Part shown: one piece after another, positions 39,540 through 47,375 of the stretch
Layout: the number at the start of each line of letters is the position of its first letter
Numbering within the stretch: position 1 is the first letter of the stretch
Assembly: GCA_945878115.1 (NCBI GenBank)
Contig: CAMDVD010000008.1
Coordinates: 1 to 64,000 of the forward strand
Direction of reading: 5' to 3'
Length of the DNA: 64,000 nucleotides
Source of the DNA: Chitinophaga pinensis
Lineage (GTDB): Bacteria > Bacteroidota > Bacteroidia > Chitinophagales > Chitinophagaceae
Program-made: the position numbers and the translations under genes
The notes under the pieces: generated by a model
What the model saw: the letters and a program-made list of their open reading frames with translations, nothing else
The model's database searches: none
Told to the model about the DNA's origin: nothing

Positions 39540-40430
39540 TTAAAAAAATAAACTGAGAATCACAAATACAGCAAATACAATACTTGCAATGCCATTGGTT
39601 GTTGCAAATGCTAGATTTACTTTACTAATATCATTTGGTTTTACCAAGGTATGTTGGTAGGTAAGCAAGCTTATAAATAGTATGGCACCAATCCAATAGA
39701 TAAAATTGGCAGTCGTCATCAACCCAATGGAGATAACAATAATGGCAGTTAAAATATGTAAGCCTATTGATACAATAAGTGCATTTTTTCGACCCAATAA
39801 AGCAGGGATAGATTTTAATTTATTTTCCTTATCAAAATATTCATCTTGTAACGCATACAATATATCAAACCCTGAAACCCACGTTAATACTACAACAGAG
39901 AACAAACATGGAATAATATGAAATACACCTGTTATGGCTAAATACGCACCAATGGGCGCAAGCGATAAACCAAGTCCCAATACCAAATGACAAAGTGCAG
40001 TGAAGCGTTTGGTATAGCTATAAAATAAAATCACAAACAAAGCCACAGGAGATAAATAGAAACAAATGGTATTGATAAAAAAAGTAGTGCCGATGAATAG
40101 TAGGCAATTGATGAGAATAAAGGCAAGTGCATTTTTTTTGGAAATGACACCAGCCGGAATTTCACGAATGGCTGTGCGCGGATTTAATTTATCGAATCGT
40201 TCATCAATATATCGGTTGAATGCCATGGCAGCACTTCGAGCAAATACCATACAAAGCACAACCAATATGAGCAAAATCCAGAGATTAAAATTCCAAATTC
40301 CAGAAAAATGTGTCGTGGAAAATAAGCCTAAAAAGAAGCCTATCAATGCAAAAGGCATTGCAAAAATGGTATGGCTGAATTTAATGAGAGAGAGGTAATT
40401 GGAAACTTTTGTTGTAAAATGCACCCACAA
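39540..40430 (-). CDS. UbiA-family prenyltransferase (4-hydroxybenzoate polyprenyltransferase/MqnP-like)
   Basis: SLIKFSHTIFAMPFALIGFFLG; ARSAAMAFNRYIDERFDKLNPRTAIREIPAG; GFDILYALQDEYFDKENKLKSIP. Confidence 0.9.
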   Translation of the reverse strand: MWVHFTTKVSNYLSLIKFSHTIFAMPFALIGFFLGLFSTTHFSGIWNFNLWILLILVVLCMVFARSAAMAFNRYIDERFDKLNPRTAIREIPAGVISKKNALAFILINCLLFIGTTFFINTICFYLSPVALFVILFYSYTKRFTALCHLVLGLGLSLAPIGAYLAITGVFHIIPCLFSVVVLTWVSGFDILYALQDEYFDKENKLKSIPALLGRKNALIVSIGLHILTAIIVISIGLMTTANFIYWIGAILFISLLTYQHTLVKPNDISKVNLAFATTNGIASIVFAVFVILSLFF

Positions 40431-40491
40431 AGATTGTACGAAATAATCAAATTATCAAATCAACGAATCATTATATAAATAGATATTGTAT

Positions 40492-40499
40492 TACATTTG
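40492..40499 (+). promoter_or_regulatory. -7 box TACATTTG upstream of dnaX ATG
   Basis: TACATTTGCCCTTCCCTTTTATG. Confidence 0.45.
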
Positions 40500-40511
40500 C
40501 CCTTCCCTTTT

Positions 40512-41663
40512 ATGGCAGAACAATACATCGTATCGGCACTTAAATATCGACCACAACATTTTAATACAGTGTTGGGGCAGTCGCATATTACGACTACCTT
40601 AAAAAATGCCATTAAAACAGAACAGTTAGCGCATTCCTTTTTGTTTTGCGGACCACGTGGAGTTGGTAAAACAACTTGTGCTCGTATTTTGGCAAAAACC
40701 ATCAATTGTACAAACCGTACCGAAGATGCAGAAGCCTGTGACGTATGTGCATCTTGTGTTTCGTTTAAGGAAAATACTTCGTTTAATGTACATGAATTGG
40801 ATGCGGCATCTAATAATTCGGTGGAGGATATTCGGGAGTTGATAGAGCAAGTACGATTTGTTCCGCAAGGTGGAGCCAAGTATAAAGTGTATATCATTGA
40901 TGAGGTACATATGTTGAGTTCTGCGGCTTTCAATGCTTTTCTAAAAACATTAGAAGAACCACCATCCTATGCTATTTTTATTTTAGCAACCACCGAAAAA
41001 CATAAAATACTACCGACCATTTTATCTCGTTGTCAAATATTTGATTTCAATAGAATTACCACAAAGGATACAGTGGATCATTTGGCAGAGATTTGTACTA
41101 TTGAGCATATCGAATTTGAGCGTGAAGCTTTGCATTTGATAGCGCAAAAAAGTGAAGGCTGTATGCGAGATGCCTTATCTATCATGGATAAAATATCGAG
41201 CTTTAGTAATCAACATCTTAGTTATGCTTCTACTGTAGAGCATTTGAATATTTTGGATTATGATTATTATTTGCGCATGACAGAGTCCTTGATGCTGATG
41301 GATATGAGTGGCGTGATGTTATTGTATGATGAAATTAATAGTAAAGGTTTTGAAGGCGATATGTTTATGCACGGCTTTATAGAACATCTCCGAAATTTGA
41401 TGATGTGTAAAGATATTCGTGTGGCTAAGTTATTGGATTTACCAGACAATATTAAATCGAAATATTACGTACAAGCCAATCAATTGAACCAAGCTTATAT
41501 TATCAATGCATTGTCCATTTTGAATCAATCAGAAATACAATATAAACAAGCAAGAAACAAGAGATTGCATGTAGAATTGGCTTTGATTAAATTGAATTAT
41601 TTGCCACAAGCCATACGCGTTTTAAGTGAAGAAGATGGCTCACTTTTAAAAAAAAAATCCTAA
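40512..41663 (+). CDS. dnaX: DNA polymerase III gamma subunit (0-frame product of dnaX)
   Basis: YRPQHFNTVLGQSHITTTLKNAI; FLFCGPRGVGKTTCARILAKTINC; zinc-binding cysteines; IIDEVHMLSSAAFNAFLKTLEEPP; ends GSLLKKKS* just after an A10 run. Start is ATG 40512, not the TTG at 40497. Confidence 0.96.
   Translation: MAEQYIVSALKYRPQHFNTVLGQSHITTTLKNAIKTEQLAHSFLFCGPRGVGKTTCARILAKTINCTNRTEDAEACDVCASCVSFKENTSFNVHELDAASNNSVEDIRELIEQVRFVPQGGAKYKVYIIDEVHMLSSAAFNAFLKTLEEPPSYAIFILATTEKHKILPTILSRCQIFDFNRITTKDTVDHLAEICTIEHIEFEREALHLIAQKSEGCMRDALSIMDKISSFSNQHLSYASTVEHLNILDYDYYLRMTESLMLMDMSGVMLLYDEINSKGFEGDMFMHGFIEHLRNLMMCKDIRVAKLLDLPDNIKSKYYVQANQLNQAYIINALSILNQSEIQYKQARNKRLHVELALIKLNYLPQAIRVLSEEDGSLLKKKS
41648..41657 (+). 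promoter_or_regulatory. A10 slippery tract (candidate programmed -1 frameshift / transcriptional slippage site) in dnaX
   Basis: CTT TTA AAA AAA AAA TCC TAA: the 0 frame stops two codons after the run. The -1 frame is open through ILTGKTFLLRAASIQRVPAIASPQTLEPEKVVLEKVLPTI... into the ORF at 41750-42292. Confidence 0.75.
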
Positions 41664-42292
41664 CGGGTAAAACATTTCTGCTTAGAGCAGCATCCATTCA
41701 ACGAGTTCCTGCTATTGCATCTCCCCAAACACTGGAACCAGAAAAGGTAGTGCTAGAAAAAGTTTTACCAACAATTATATCTCCAGTAAATGTGGCGCCT
41801 CCACCTACCGCAGTTACCCCAACATCGGCTTCTCCGGCAACTTATGGCGTTACTTTAAGTTCATTAAAAAATTTAAAGAAGAATACCCGCGATAAGTTAC
41901 AAGCCGATGCAGAAAATAATAAATTAATAGAAATCAGCGCCATGAATTTGATACAAGCATGGCACGAAGTAGTAGAAAATATTGCATCGCACAAAATGTT
42001 GTATAAAAGTGCCATTTTGCAAAGTGAAGTAAAATTTGAAGGTCATGACATTACGATACACGCCAATTTGGTTGCCTTTGATTTTATTAAGTCAGAACGT
42101 TTGCAACTACTAAATTTTTTTAAAAAATATTATGGCAATGAAAACATCAATGTCTTATTTGCGGTATTACCAGAAAAGGAAAGTGGAGAAACAAAAGTGC
42201 TGAGCACAAGAGAGATATTTGAAAAAATGGCAACAAAAAATCCGAGTTTAAGGATGTTGAAGGATTCGTTGGGGTTGGATTTTGAATACTAG
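41657..42292 (+). CDS. dnaX: DnaX tau-specific C-terminal region (-1 frame continuation)
   Basis: Pro/Thr-rich linker, then SAMNLIQAWHEVVENIASHKMLYKSAILQSEVKFEGHDITIHANLVAFDFIKSERLQLLNFFKKYYGNENINVLF, typical of Bacteroidetes DnaX C-termini. The track starts at an internal codon (41750). Confidence 0.85.
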   Translation: MLTGKTFLLRAASIQRVPAIASPQTLEPEKVVLEKVLPTIISPVNVAPPPTAVTPTSASPATYGVTLSSLKNLKKNTRDKLQADAENNKLIEISAMNLIQAWHEVVENIASHKMLYKSAILQSEVKFEGHDITIHANLVAFDFIKSERLQLLNFFKKYYGNENINVLFAVLPEKESGETKVLSTREIFEKMATKNPSLRMLKDSLGLDFEY

Positions 42293-42375
42293 AAGTTAGT
42301 AAAAAGTAGAAAGTAAAAAGTAGTTAGTAGTTAGAATTGAGAAAGGCGTAAGTAAAAAGGCGTAAGTCGTAAGTC

Positions 42376-42540
42376 CAGCCCTGAAAGGGCGATACATGAA
42401 TAGCGAGGTGGCACCGCCCTTCGAAAATAGTAGTTAGTATTGAGTAGTTAGTATTGAGAAAGGGATAAGTAAAAAGTAGTAAGTCGTAAGTCCATTCCTG
42501 AAAGGGCGATATATGAATAGCGAGGTGGTATCGCCCTGGC
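42376..42540. repeat. Two tandem copies (117-bp spacing) of an AGGGCGATA...TATCGCCCT stem-loop element
   Basis: CCTGAAAGGGCGATA(C/T)ATGAATAGCGAGGTGG(C/T)A(C/T)CGCCCT at about 42380 and 42497. Second copy has a perfect 9-bp stem. Confidence 0.75.
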
Positions 42541-42571
42541 AAAAAGTAATCTGGTTTTGGAATTTGGGATT

Positions 42572-43183
42572 TTAATTTTTGTGATTTTCAGCTTTGTGAT
42601 TCTGCTCCAAATGTGCTTCAATCAGATCATAGCCAGCAGCACCGCCGCTTACAGCCATTTTCATTGCATCGGATGGATTGATATCTAAGGCTTGTACATT
42701 GTCTTTGCCGACAATAAATAAATAGCCACTTACCGCATAAGAGTGAGGCATGTAAACTGCAATTTTATCTATCAAACCCAATTGCGTTAAATCGTTTTGT
42801 GTGATGAATCCAATTTGAAATATTTCAGGGCTGCTTCTTACTTTTACAAGAACAGGTTTTGTAAATTTCTTTTTATCACCCATAAAACTTTCTACCACTT
42901 CCTTAACGGACGAATAAATAAATTTTAGAAAAGGAGTTCGTTCAAGAATACTATCAAAAAATCCAATTAAAAATTTCCAAAGTAAGAAGGTACTACCTAG
43001 CCATCCTAGAATGACTAATGATCCAATGACAATAATAAATCCAATGCCTCGTGGGACATCTGGAATTTTGGTATCAATAAAATCAAAGATAGAATAGGCA
43101 GCCCACACCGTAACAGCTAGGGGAGAAATGATGATAATACCTTGGAAGAAATAACGTAATAATAGACTCGCTGCTTTTCGCAT
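42572..43183 (-). CDS. DUF502 domain-containing membrane protein
   Basis: GIIIISPLAVTVWAAYSIFDFIDTKIPDVPRGIGFIIVIGSLVILGWLGS; TPFLKFIYSSVKEVVESFMGDKKKFTKPVLV; VYMPHSYAVSGYLFIV. Confidence 0.93.
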   Translation of the reverse strand: MRKAASLLLRYFFQGIIIISPLAVTVWAAYSIFDFIDTKIPDVPRGIGFIIVIGSLVILGWLGSTFLLWKFLIGFFDSILERTPFLKFIYSSVKEVVESFMGDKKKFTKPVLVKVRSSPEIFQIGFITQNDLTQLGLIDKIAVYMPHSYAVSGYLFIVGKDNVQALDINPSDAMKMAVSGGAAGYDLIEAHLEQNHKAENHKN

Positions 43184-43302
43184 GGGGCAAAGATAACGGG
43201 CTAATTTGATTATTTAATCAATCAAAGTAAGAGAAAATTATTGTTGTATAAACCTCTTTCAAATCTCTAATTTACTTTCTTACAAATCTCCTTTCTAGTT
43301 TC

Positions 43303-43310
43303 TATCTTTG
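43303..43310 (+). promoter_or_regulatory. -7 box TATCTTTG, 4 nt upstream of pheS ATG
   Basis: TATCTTTGCCCGATG. A mirror-image TATCTTTGCCCCATG drives the divergent DUF502 gene. Confidence 0.55.
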
Positions 43311-43314
43311 CCCG

Positions 43315-44358
43315 ATGCAAGATTTAGTCGAAAAAATAGAATCCTTAAAAAAGGAAATTAAGGAAGCAAAATTATCCTCCTCGGAAGAAATCGAAAAATA
43401 TAGAATTCGTTTTTTAGGAACCAAAGGCTTGGTGAAAGAATTGATGGGTGAAATGAAGCATGTGTCTTCAGATTTGAAAAAAGAATTTGGCGCGAGACTC
43501 AATGAATTTAAAGTTTTTGCAGAACAAAAATATGAAGAGCATAAATCGGAAAGTAGTCATAAAACTAGTCATGTAAAACCAAAAGAGGATGATACATTGC
43601 CTGGTATTCCGAATGAAACAGGCGCCCGTCACCCGATTCAAATTACCATGAATAAAATGATTTCTATTTTTGCGAATATAGGTTTTACGGTAGCTGAAGG
43701 TCCTGAAATAGAAGACGAATGGCATAATTTCAATGCATTAAATTTACCAGAAGATCATCCTGCGCGCGACATGCAGGATACATTTTATATAGCCAAACCT
43801 GAGCAATCTGATAAAGAATGGTTGCTTCGTACACATACGAGTAGTGTGCAAGTGCGTGTGATGAAGGAAGGCAAATTACCAATTCGTCAAATTTTTCCAG
43901 GTCGTGTGTATCGCAATGAAACCATATCTGCAAGGGCGCATTGCTTTTTCCATCAAGTAGAAGGTCTCTATATAGATGAAAAAGTTTCCTTTGCCGATTT
44001 AAAACAAACACTTTATTATTTCGTAAAAGAAATGTTTGGAGATGCAGTGAAAGTAAGATTCCGACCTTCTTATTTTCCGTTTACAGAACCAAGTGCTGAA
44101 ATGGATGTGAGTTGTTTTATTTGTGATAGCAAAGGTTGTAATGTATGCAAACATACAGGCTGGGTAGAAATATTGGGTTGTGGTATGGTACATCCAAATG
44201 TATTAACCAACTGTGGTATTGATGCCGAAAAATATACGGGCTTTGCTTGGGGCATGGGCGTAGAGCGAACTACAATGATGCAATATGGCATTAAAGATAT
44301 TCGTGTATTGTCGGAAAATGATGTTCGTTTTTTGGCACAATTTAAAGGCGTAGTTTAG
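43315..44358 (+). CDS. pheS: Phenylalanine--tRNA ligase alpha subunit
   Basis: RFLGTKGLVKELMGEMKHVSSDLKKEFGARLNEFK; GARHPIQITMNKMISIFANIGFTVAEGPEIEDEWHNFNALNLPEDHPARDMQDTFYI; GWVEILGCGMVHPNVL; GFAWGMGVERTTMMQYGIKDIR. Confidence 0.98.
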   Translation: MQDLVEKIESLKKEIKEAKLSSSEEIEKYRIRFLGTKGLVKELMGEMKHVSSDLKKEFGARLNEFKVFAEQKYEEHKSESSHKTSHVKPKEDDTLPGIPNETGARHPIQITMNKMISIFANIGFTVAEGPEIEDEWHNFNALNLPEDHPARDMQDTFYIAKPEQSDKEWLLRTHTSSVQVRVMKEGKLPIRQIFPGRVYRNETISARAHCFFHQVEGLYIDEKVSFADLKQTLYYFVKEMFGDAVKVRFRPSYFPFTEPSAEMDVSCFICDSKGCNVCKHTGWVEILGCGMVHPNVLTNCGIDAEKYTGFAWGMGVERTTMMQYGIKDIRVLSENDVRFLAQFKGVV

Positions 44359-44365
44359 CACAGGG

Positions 44366-45337
44366 ATGATACTTGTAACAGGCGCATCTGGATTAGTGGG
44401 TACACATTTGATACAACAGCTATCGGGCGCTGAAGTGCCTATACGAGCTTTATATCATACGCAAATTCCGTTATTGTTTCGGGAAACAAAGGTGCATAAT
44501 ATAGAGTGGAAGCAAGTAGATATTTTAGATTTCTCTCAATTAGAGCAAGCATTTGAAGGTATTACACAGGTATATCATTGCGCAGCCATGGTGAGTTATG
44601 ACCCTCGTGAAAAAGAGCAGATGATGCAGATAAATGTAGAAGGAACGGCAAATGTGGTGAATATAAGTTTGGCAATGGGCATTCAGAAATTGCTTTATGT
44701 TAGCTCTATTGCAACACTAGGAAAAGAAACGAACAAGGCATGGATTACAGAAAAAGCAGATTGGGTAGAAGGCAATGAAAATTCCAATTATGCTATTAGT
44801 AAATACCAAGCGGAAATGGAAGTGTGGAGAGGAATAGCAGAAGGATTACCTGCGATTATTATTCATCCATCCATTATTTTGGGTGAAGGCAATTGGGAAA
44901 AAAGCAGTAGTCATTTGTTTAAAATAGTATATGATGAATTTAGTTTTTATACACAAGGAAGTACAGCTTGGGTGGATGTGCAAGATGTGGTAAAAGCCAT
45001 GATAGTCTTAATGCATAGCGATATTCAAGCCGAAAATTTTATAGTGAGTGGAGGCAATCATACGTATTTGGAAGTGTTTACTTGGATGGCAAATGCAATG
45101 CAAAAAAAGCCGCCGTTTCGTAAGGCAAATCATTGGATGACAGAATGTGTTTGGCGACTTTCTTATTTAAAAAGTATCCTAACTGGAAGCAAAGCAAGTA
45201 TTACCAAAGAAACTGCCAGGGCTGCACAACAATTCCATTATTTCGACAATAGTAAATTGTTGAAAGCATTGCCTGGCTTTAGTTATACGCCAATTGAAGA
45301 AACTATTATAAGAGTTGGGAGGACGATCATGTTATAA
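44366..45337 (+). CDS. NAD-dependent epimerase/dehydratase family protein (extended SDR)
   Basis: MILVTGASGLVGTHLIQQL; VYHCAAMVSYDPREKEQMMQINVEGTANVV; YAISKYQAEMEVWRG. Confidence 0.92.
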   Translation: MILVTGASGLVGTHLIQQLSGAEVPIRALYHTQIPLLFRETKVHNIEWKQVDILDFSQLEQAFEGITQVYHCAAMVSYDPREKEQMMQINVEGTANVVNISLAMGIQKLLYVSSIATLGKETNKAWITEKADWVEGNENSNYAISKYQAEMEVWRGIAEGLPAIIIHPSIILGEGNWEKSSSHLFKIVYDEFSFYTQGSTAWVDVQDVVKAMIVLMHSDIQAENFIVSGGNHTYLEVFTWMANAMQKKPPFRKANHWMTECVWRLSYLKSILTGSKASITKETARAAQQFHYFDNSKLLKALPGFSYTPIEETIIRVGRTIML

Positions 45338-45449
45338 TAATTTATTGATGTTATAAGACATAAGATGTATAGAATAGTAAGCTAGCACTAATGCCCTTGA
45401 GATGAAAATTTTTGTACAAGAATAATTGAATACATATTATATTTGAAAA

Positions 45450-45704
45450 TTGGAAAATCATCATAAAATGACATCAGGTGTTAATATAGCAGATTACTAC
45501 TTTGGTTTTTTTAAGAATTTAAGACATGATAGTAAATTGGATTTAATAACCAAACTGTCTGAATCACTTAAGACCACTGAGAATATGAATGAAGTTTCAT
45601 TGCAATCGTTATTTGGATCTTTTAAGTCGGAACAAAGTGCAGATGACATAATAAATGAAATTCGAAATTCTAGAAATAGTAACCGGGAAATCGAAGAACT
45701 TTGA
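45450..45704 (+). CDS. Putative antitoxin of a VapBC-like pair
   Basis: 84 aa; 4-nt overlap with the downstream PIN-domain toxin; NSNREIEEL tail. Confidence 0.7.
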   Translation: MENHHKMTSGVNIADYYFGFFKNLRHDSKLDLITKLSESLKTTENMNEVSLQSLFGSFKSEQSADDIINEIRNSRNSNREIEEL

Positions 45705-46099
45705 GTTTATATTTATTAGATACTAATATTTGTATTTACTATTTGAAAGGAATGTTTCAATTAGATAGGGTCATTCATAAAATTGGTATAGAGAATTGCT
45801 TTATATCCGAAGTTACGGTAGCTGAATTAAAATATGGTGTTGAGAATAGCAAGACACCAGAGGTTATGCGCCCATTAGTCAATGCCCTTATTCCTAAATT
45901 TACAATAATTCCAATTTATGACGCTTTAGATATTTATGCCAAAGAGAAATCACGATTGAGAAAGATTGGTTTGATAATCGATGACTTTGATATACTCATT
46001 GGCGCAACAGCAATTCATCATGGGATGATTGTAGTTACGAATAATACTAATCATCTTAATAGGCTTGAGAATCTTAAAATAGAAGATTGGACAAAGTAA
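45701..46099 (+). CDS. VapC-like PIN-domain toxin
   Basis: YLLDTNICIYYLKG; ISEVTVAELKYGVENS; IDDFDILIGATAIHHGMIVVTNNTNHLNRLENLKIEDW. Confidence 0.92.
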   Translation: MSLYLLDTNICIYYLKGMFQLDRVIHKIGIENCFISEVTVAELKYGVENSKTPEVMRPLVNALIPKFTIIPIYDALDIYAKEKSRLRKIGLIIDDFDILIGATAIHHGMIVVTNNTNHLNRLENLKIEDWTK

Positions 46100-46115
46100 G
46101 GTATTGGTGTAAAAA

Positions 46116-46406
46116 TTAGCTAATTCCCTTCAGCATTTCTTCCAATGCAGCAATATGCTCACGAAATGCCTTCTCTCCGATTTTGGTAATGCAATAGGTT
46201 GTGTTTGTTTTTTTACCCAAAAACCCTTTTTTGATTTTAATATATTTCTGTTCTTCCAATGGCTTGAGATGGGAAGCAAGATTACCATCAGTGATAGAAA
46301 GCATTTCTTTTAAAAAATTAAAATTAACATCCTCATTCACCATCAGTACACTCATGATACCAAGGCGAATTCTATTGTCGAATGCTTTATTTAATTTATC
46401 TATCAA
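46116..46406 (-). CDS. Winged-helix transcriptional regulator
   Basis: FDNRIRLGIMSVLMVNEDVNFNFLKEMLSITDGNLASHLKPLEEQKYIKIKKGFLGKKTNTTYCITKIGEKAF. Confidence 0.9.
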   Translation of the reverse strand: MIDKLNKAFDNRIRLGIMSVLMVNEDVNFNFLKEMLSITDGNLASHLKPLEEQKYIKIKKGFLGKKTNTTYCITKIGEKAFREHIAALEEMLKGIS

Positions 46407-46444
46407 TCTAATGTAGTTTAGGGTGAAGTGAAAAATGTTGGGGA

Positions 46445-47071
46445 TTAATTTCTTTCATATTTCCACCACATGGCAATACCATACACAATATGTAAAACAC
46501 CAAAACCCAAAGTCCATAAAAGTAGCCCATTGGATGGCAAGTACAAATTGATATAACCCAATACTAGCATGCCGTAGCCGAGGTACCGCACTTCACCGAG
46601 TGTATATTTACTGCCATTGACTAAACCTAAGCCGTAGAAGATTAAGCAAGCAGGTGCAACGAATGTATACAAGTTTTCGTCCATTAGTTTTAGGATAAAA
46701 AGACCTCCGATGGCAATAGGCAAGGCTGTATTCCACATGAGTCGTTGGGCGCTTTTACCCCATATAGGCACTTGCTTTTTTTTGCTTTGAAAATAGGTAA
46801 ATAAAAATGCAGATACAAAGGCACAAACAAAAACTGCAATGGCTATATATAATAAGGACAAGTATAAATCATTTGGTGACGCAGAATTTGTAGCATAATC
46901 ATGTAAGTAATAATTCTTTATTTTTTGATTTGCCAAATAAGCGCCAAACAAGGCACAAACTCCTGCAACAATTCCACTCCAACCACTCAGACTAATAAAG
47001 CGACTGCTTCGTTCCATCATTTGTTTGATATCATGTAGTTGTTGTATTGGTTCTGCAGGATGTGAAGACAT
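46445..47071 (-). CDS. Hypothetical membrane protein (multi-TM)
   Basis: ~6 TM helices; upstream partner of the winged-helix regulator. Confidence 0.7.
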   Translation of the reverse strand: MSSHPAEPIQQLHDIKQMMERSSRFISLSGWSGIVAGVCALFGAYLANQKIKNYYLHDYATNSASPNDLYLSLLYIAIAVFVCAFVSAFLFTYFQSKKKQVPIWGKSAQRLMWNTALPIAIGGLFILKLMDENLYTFVAPACLIFYGLGLVNGSKYTLGEVRYLGYGMLVLGYINLYLPSNGLLLWTLGFGVLHIVYGIAMWWKYERN

Positions 47072-47375
47072 ACGGATTTACTTTGAACCGCAAAGCTAAA
47101 ACTTAAACCCCAAACACAAAATCCCAAATTTTAAAATTCCAAATTCCAAAATATGTACTACTTACTTTCTACTTTCTACTTTTGACTTATGATTCCTTCC
47201 AAATTCTAGATTTATTTTAATTGAGCCTCCAATATTTCAAACCTTGGTGGCTGTGTAAATTTATCTCTTAAAATAATTGTGTAAGGATAAAAAATTATAT
47301 TATGCGAATAAAAAGGAAAATGTAAAAGTTTTTAACCTAAATTTACCCTTCAATTTTAATTTAAAAATTTAAGGC

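Noticed and set aside
42324-42542. 72-aa minus-strand ORF (SPFQGWTYDL repeats)
   Set aside because: It is the translation of a tandem intergenic stem-loop repeat, not a gene.
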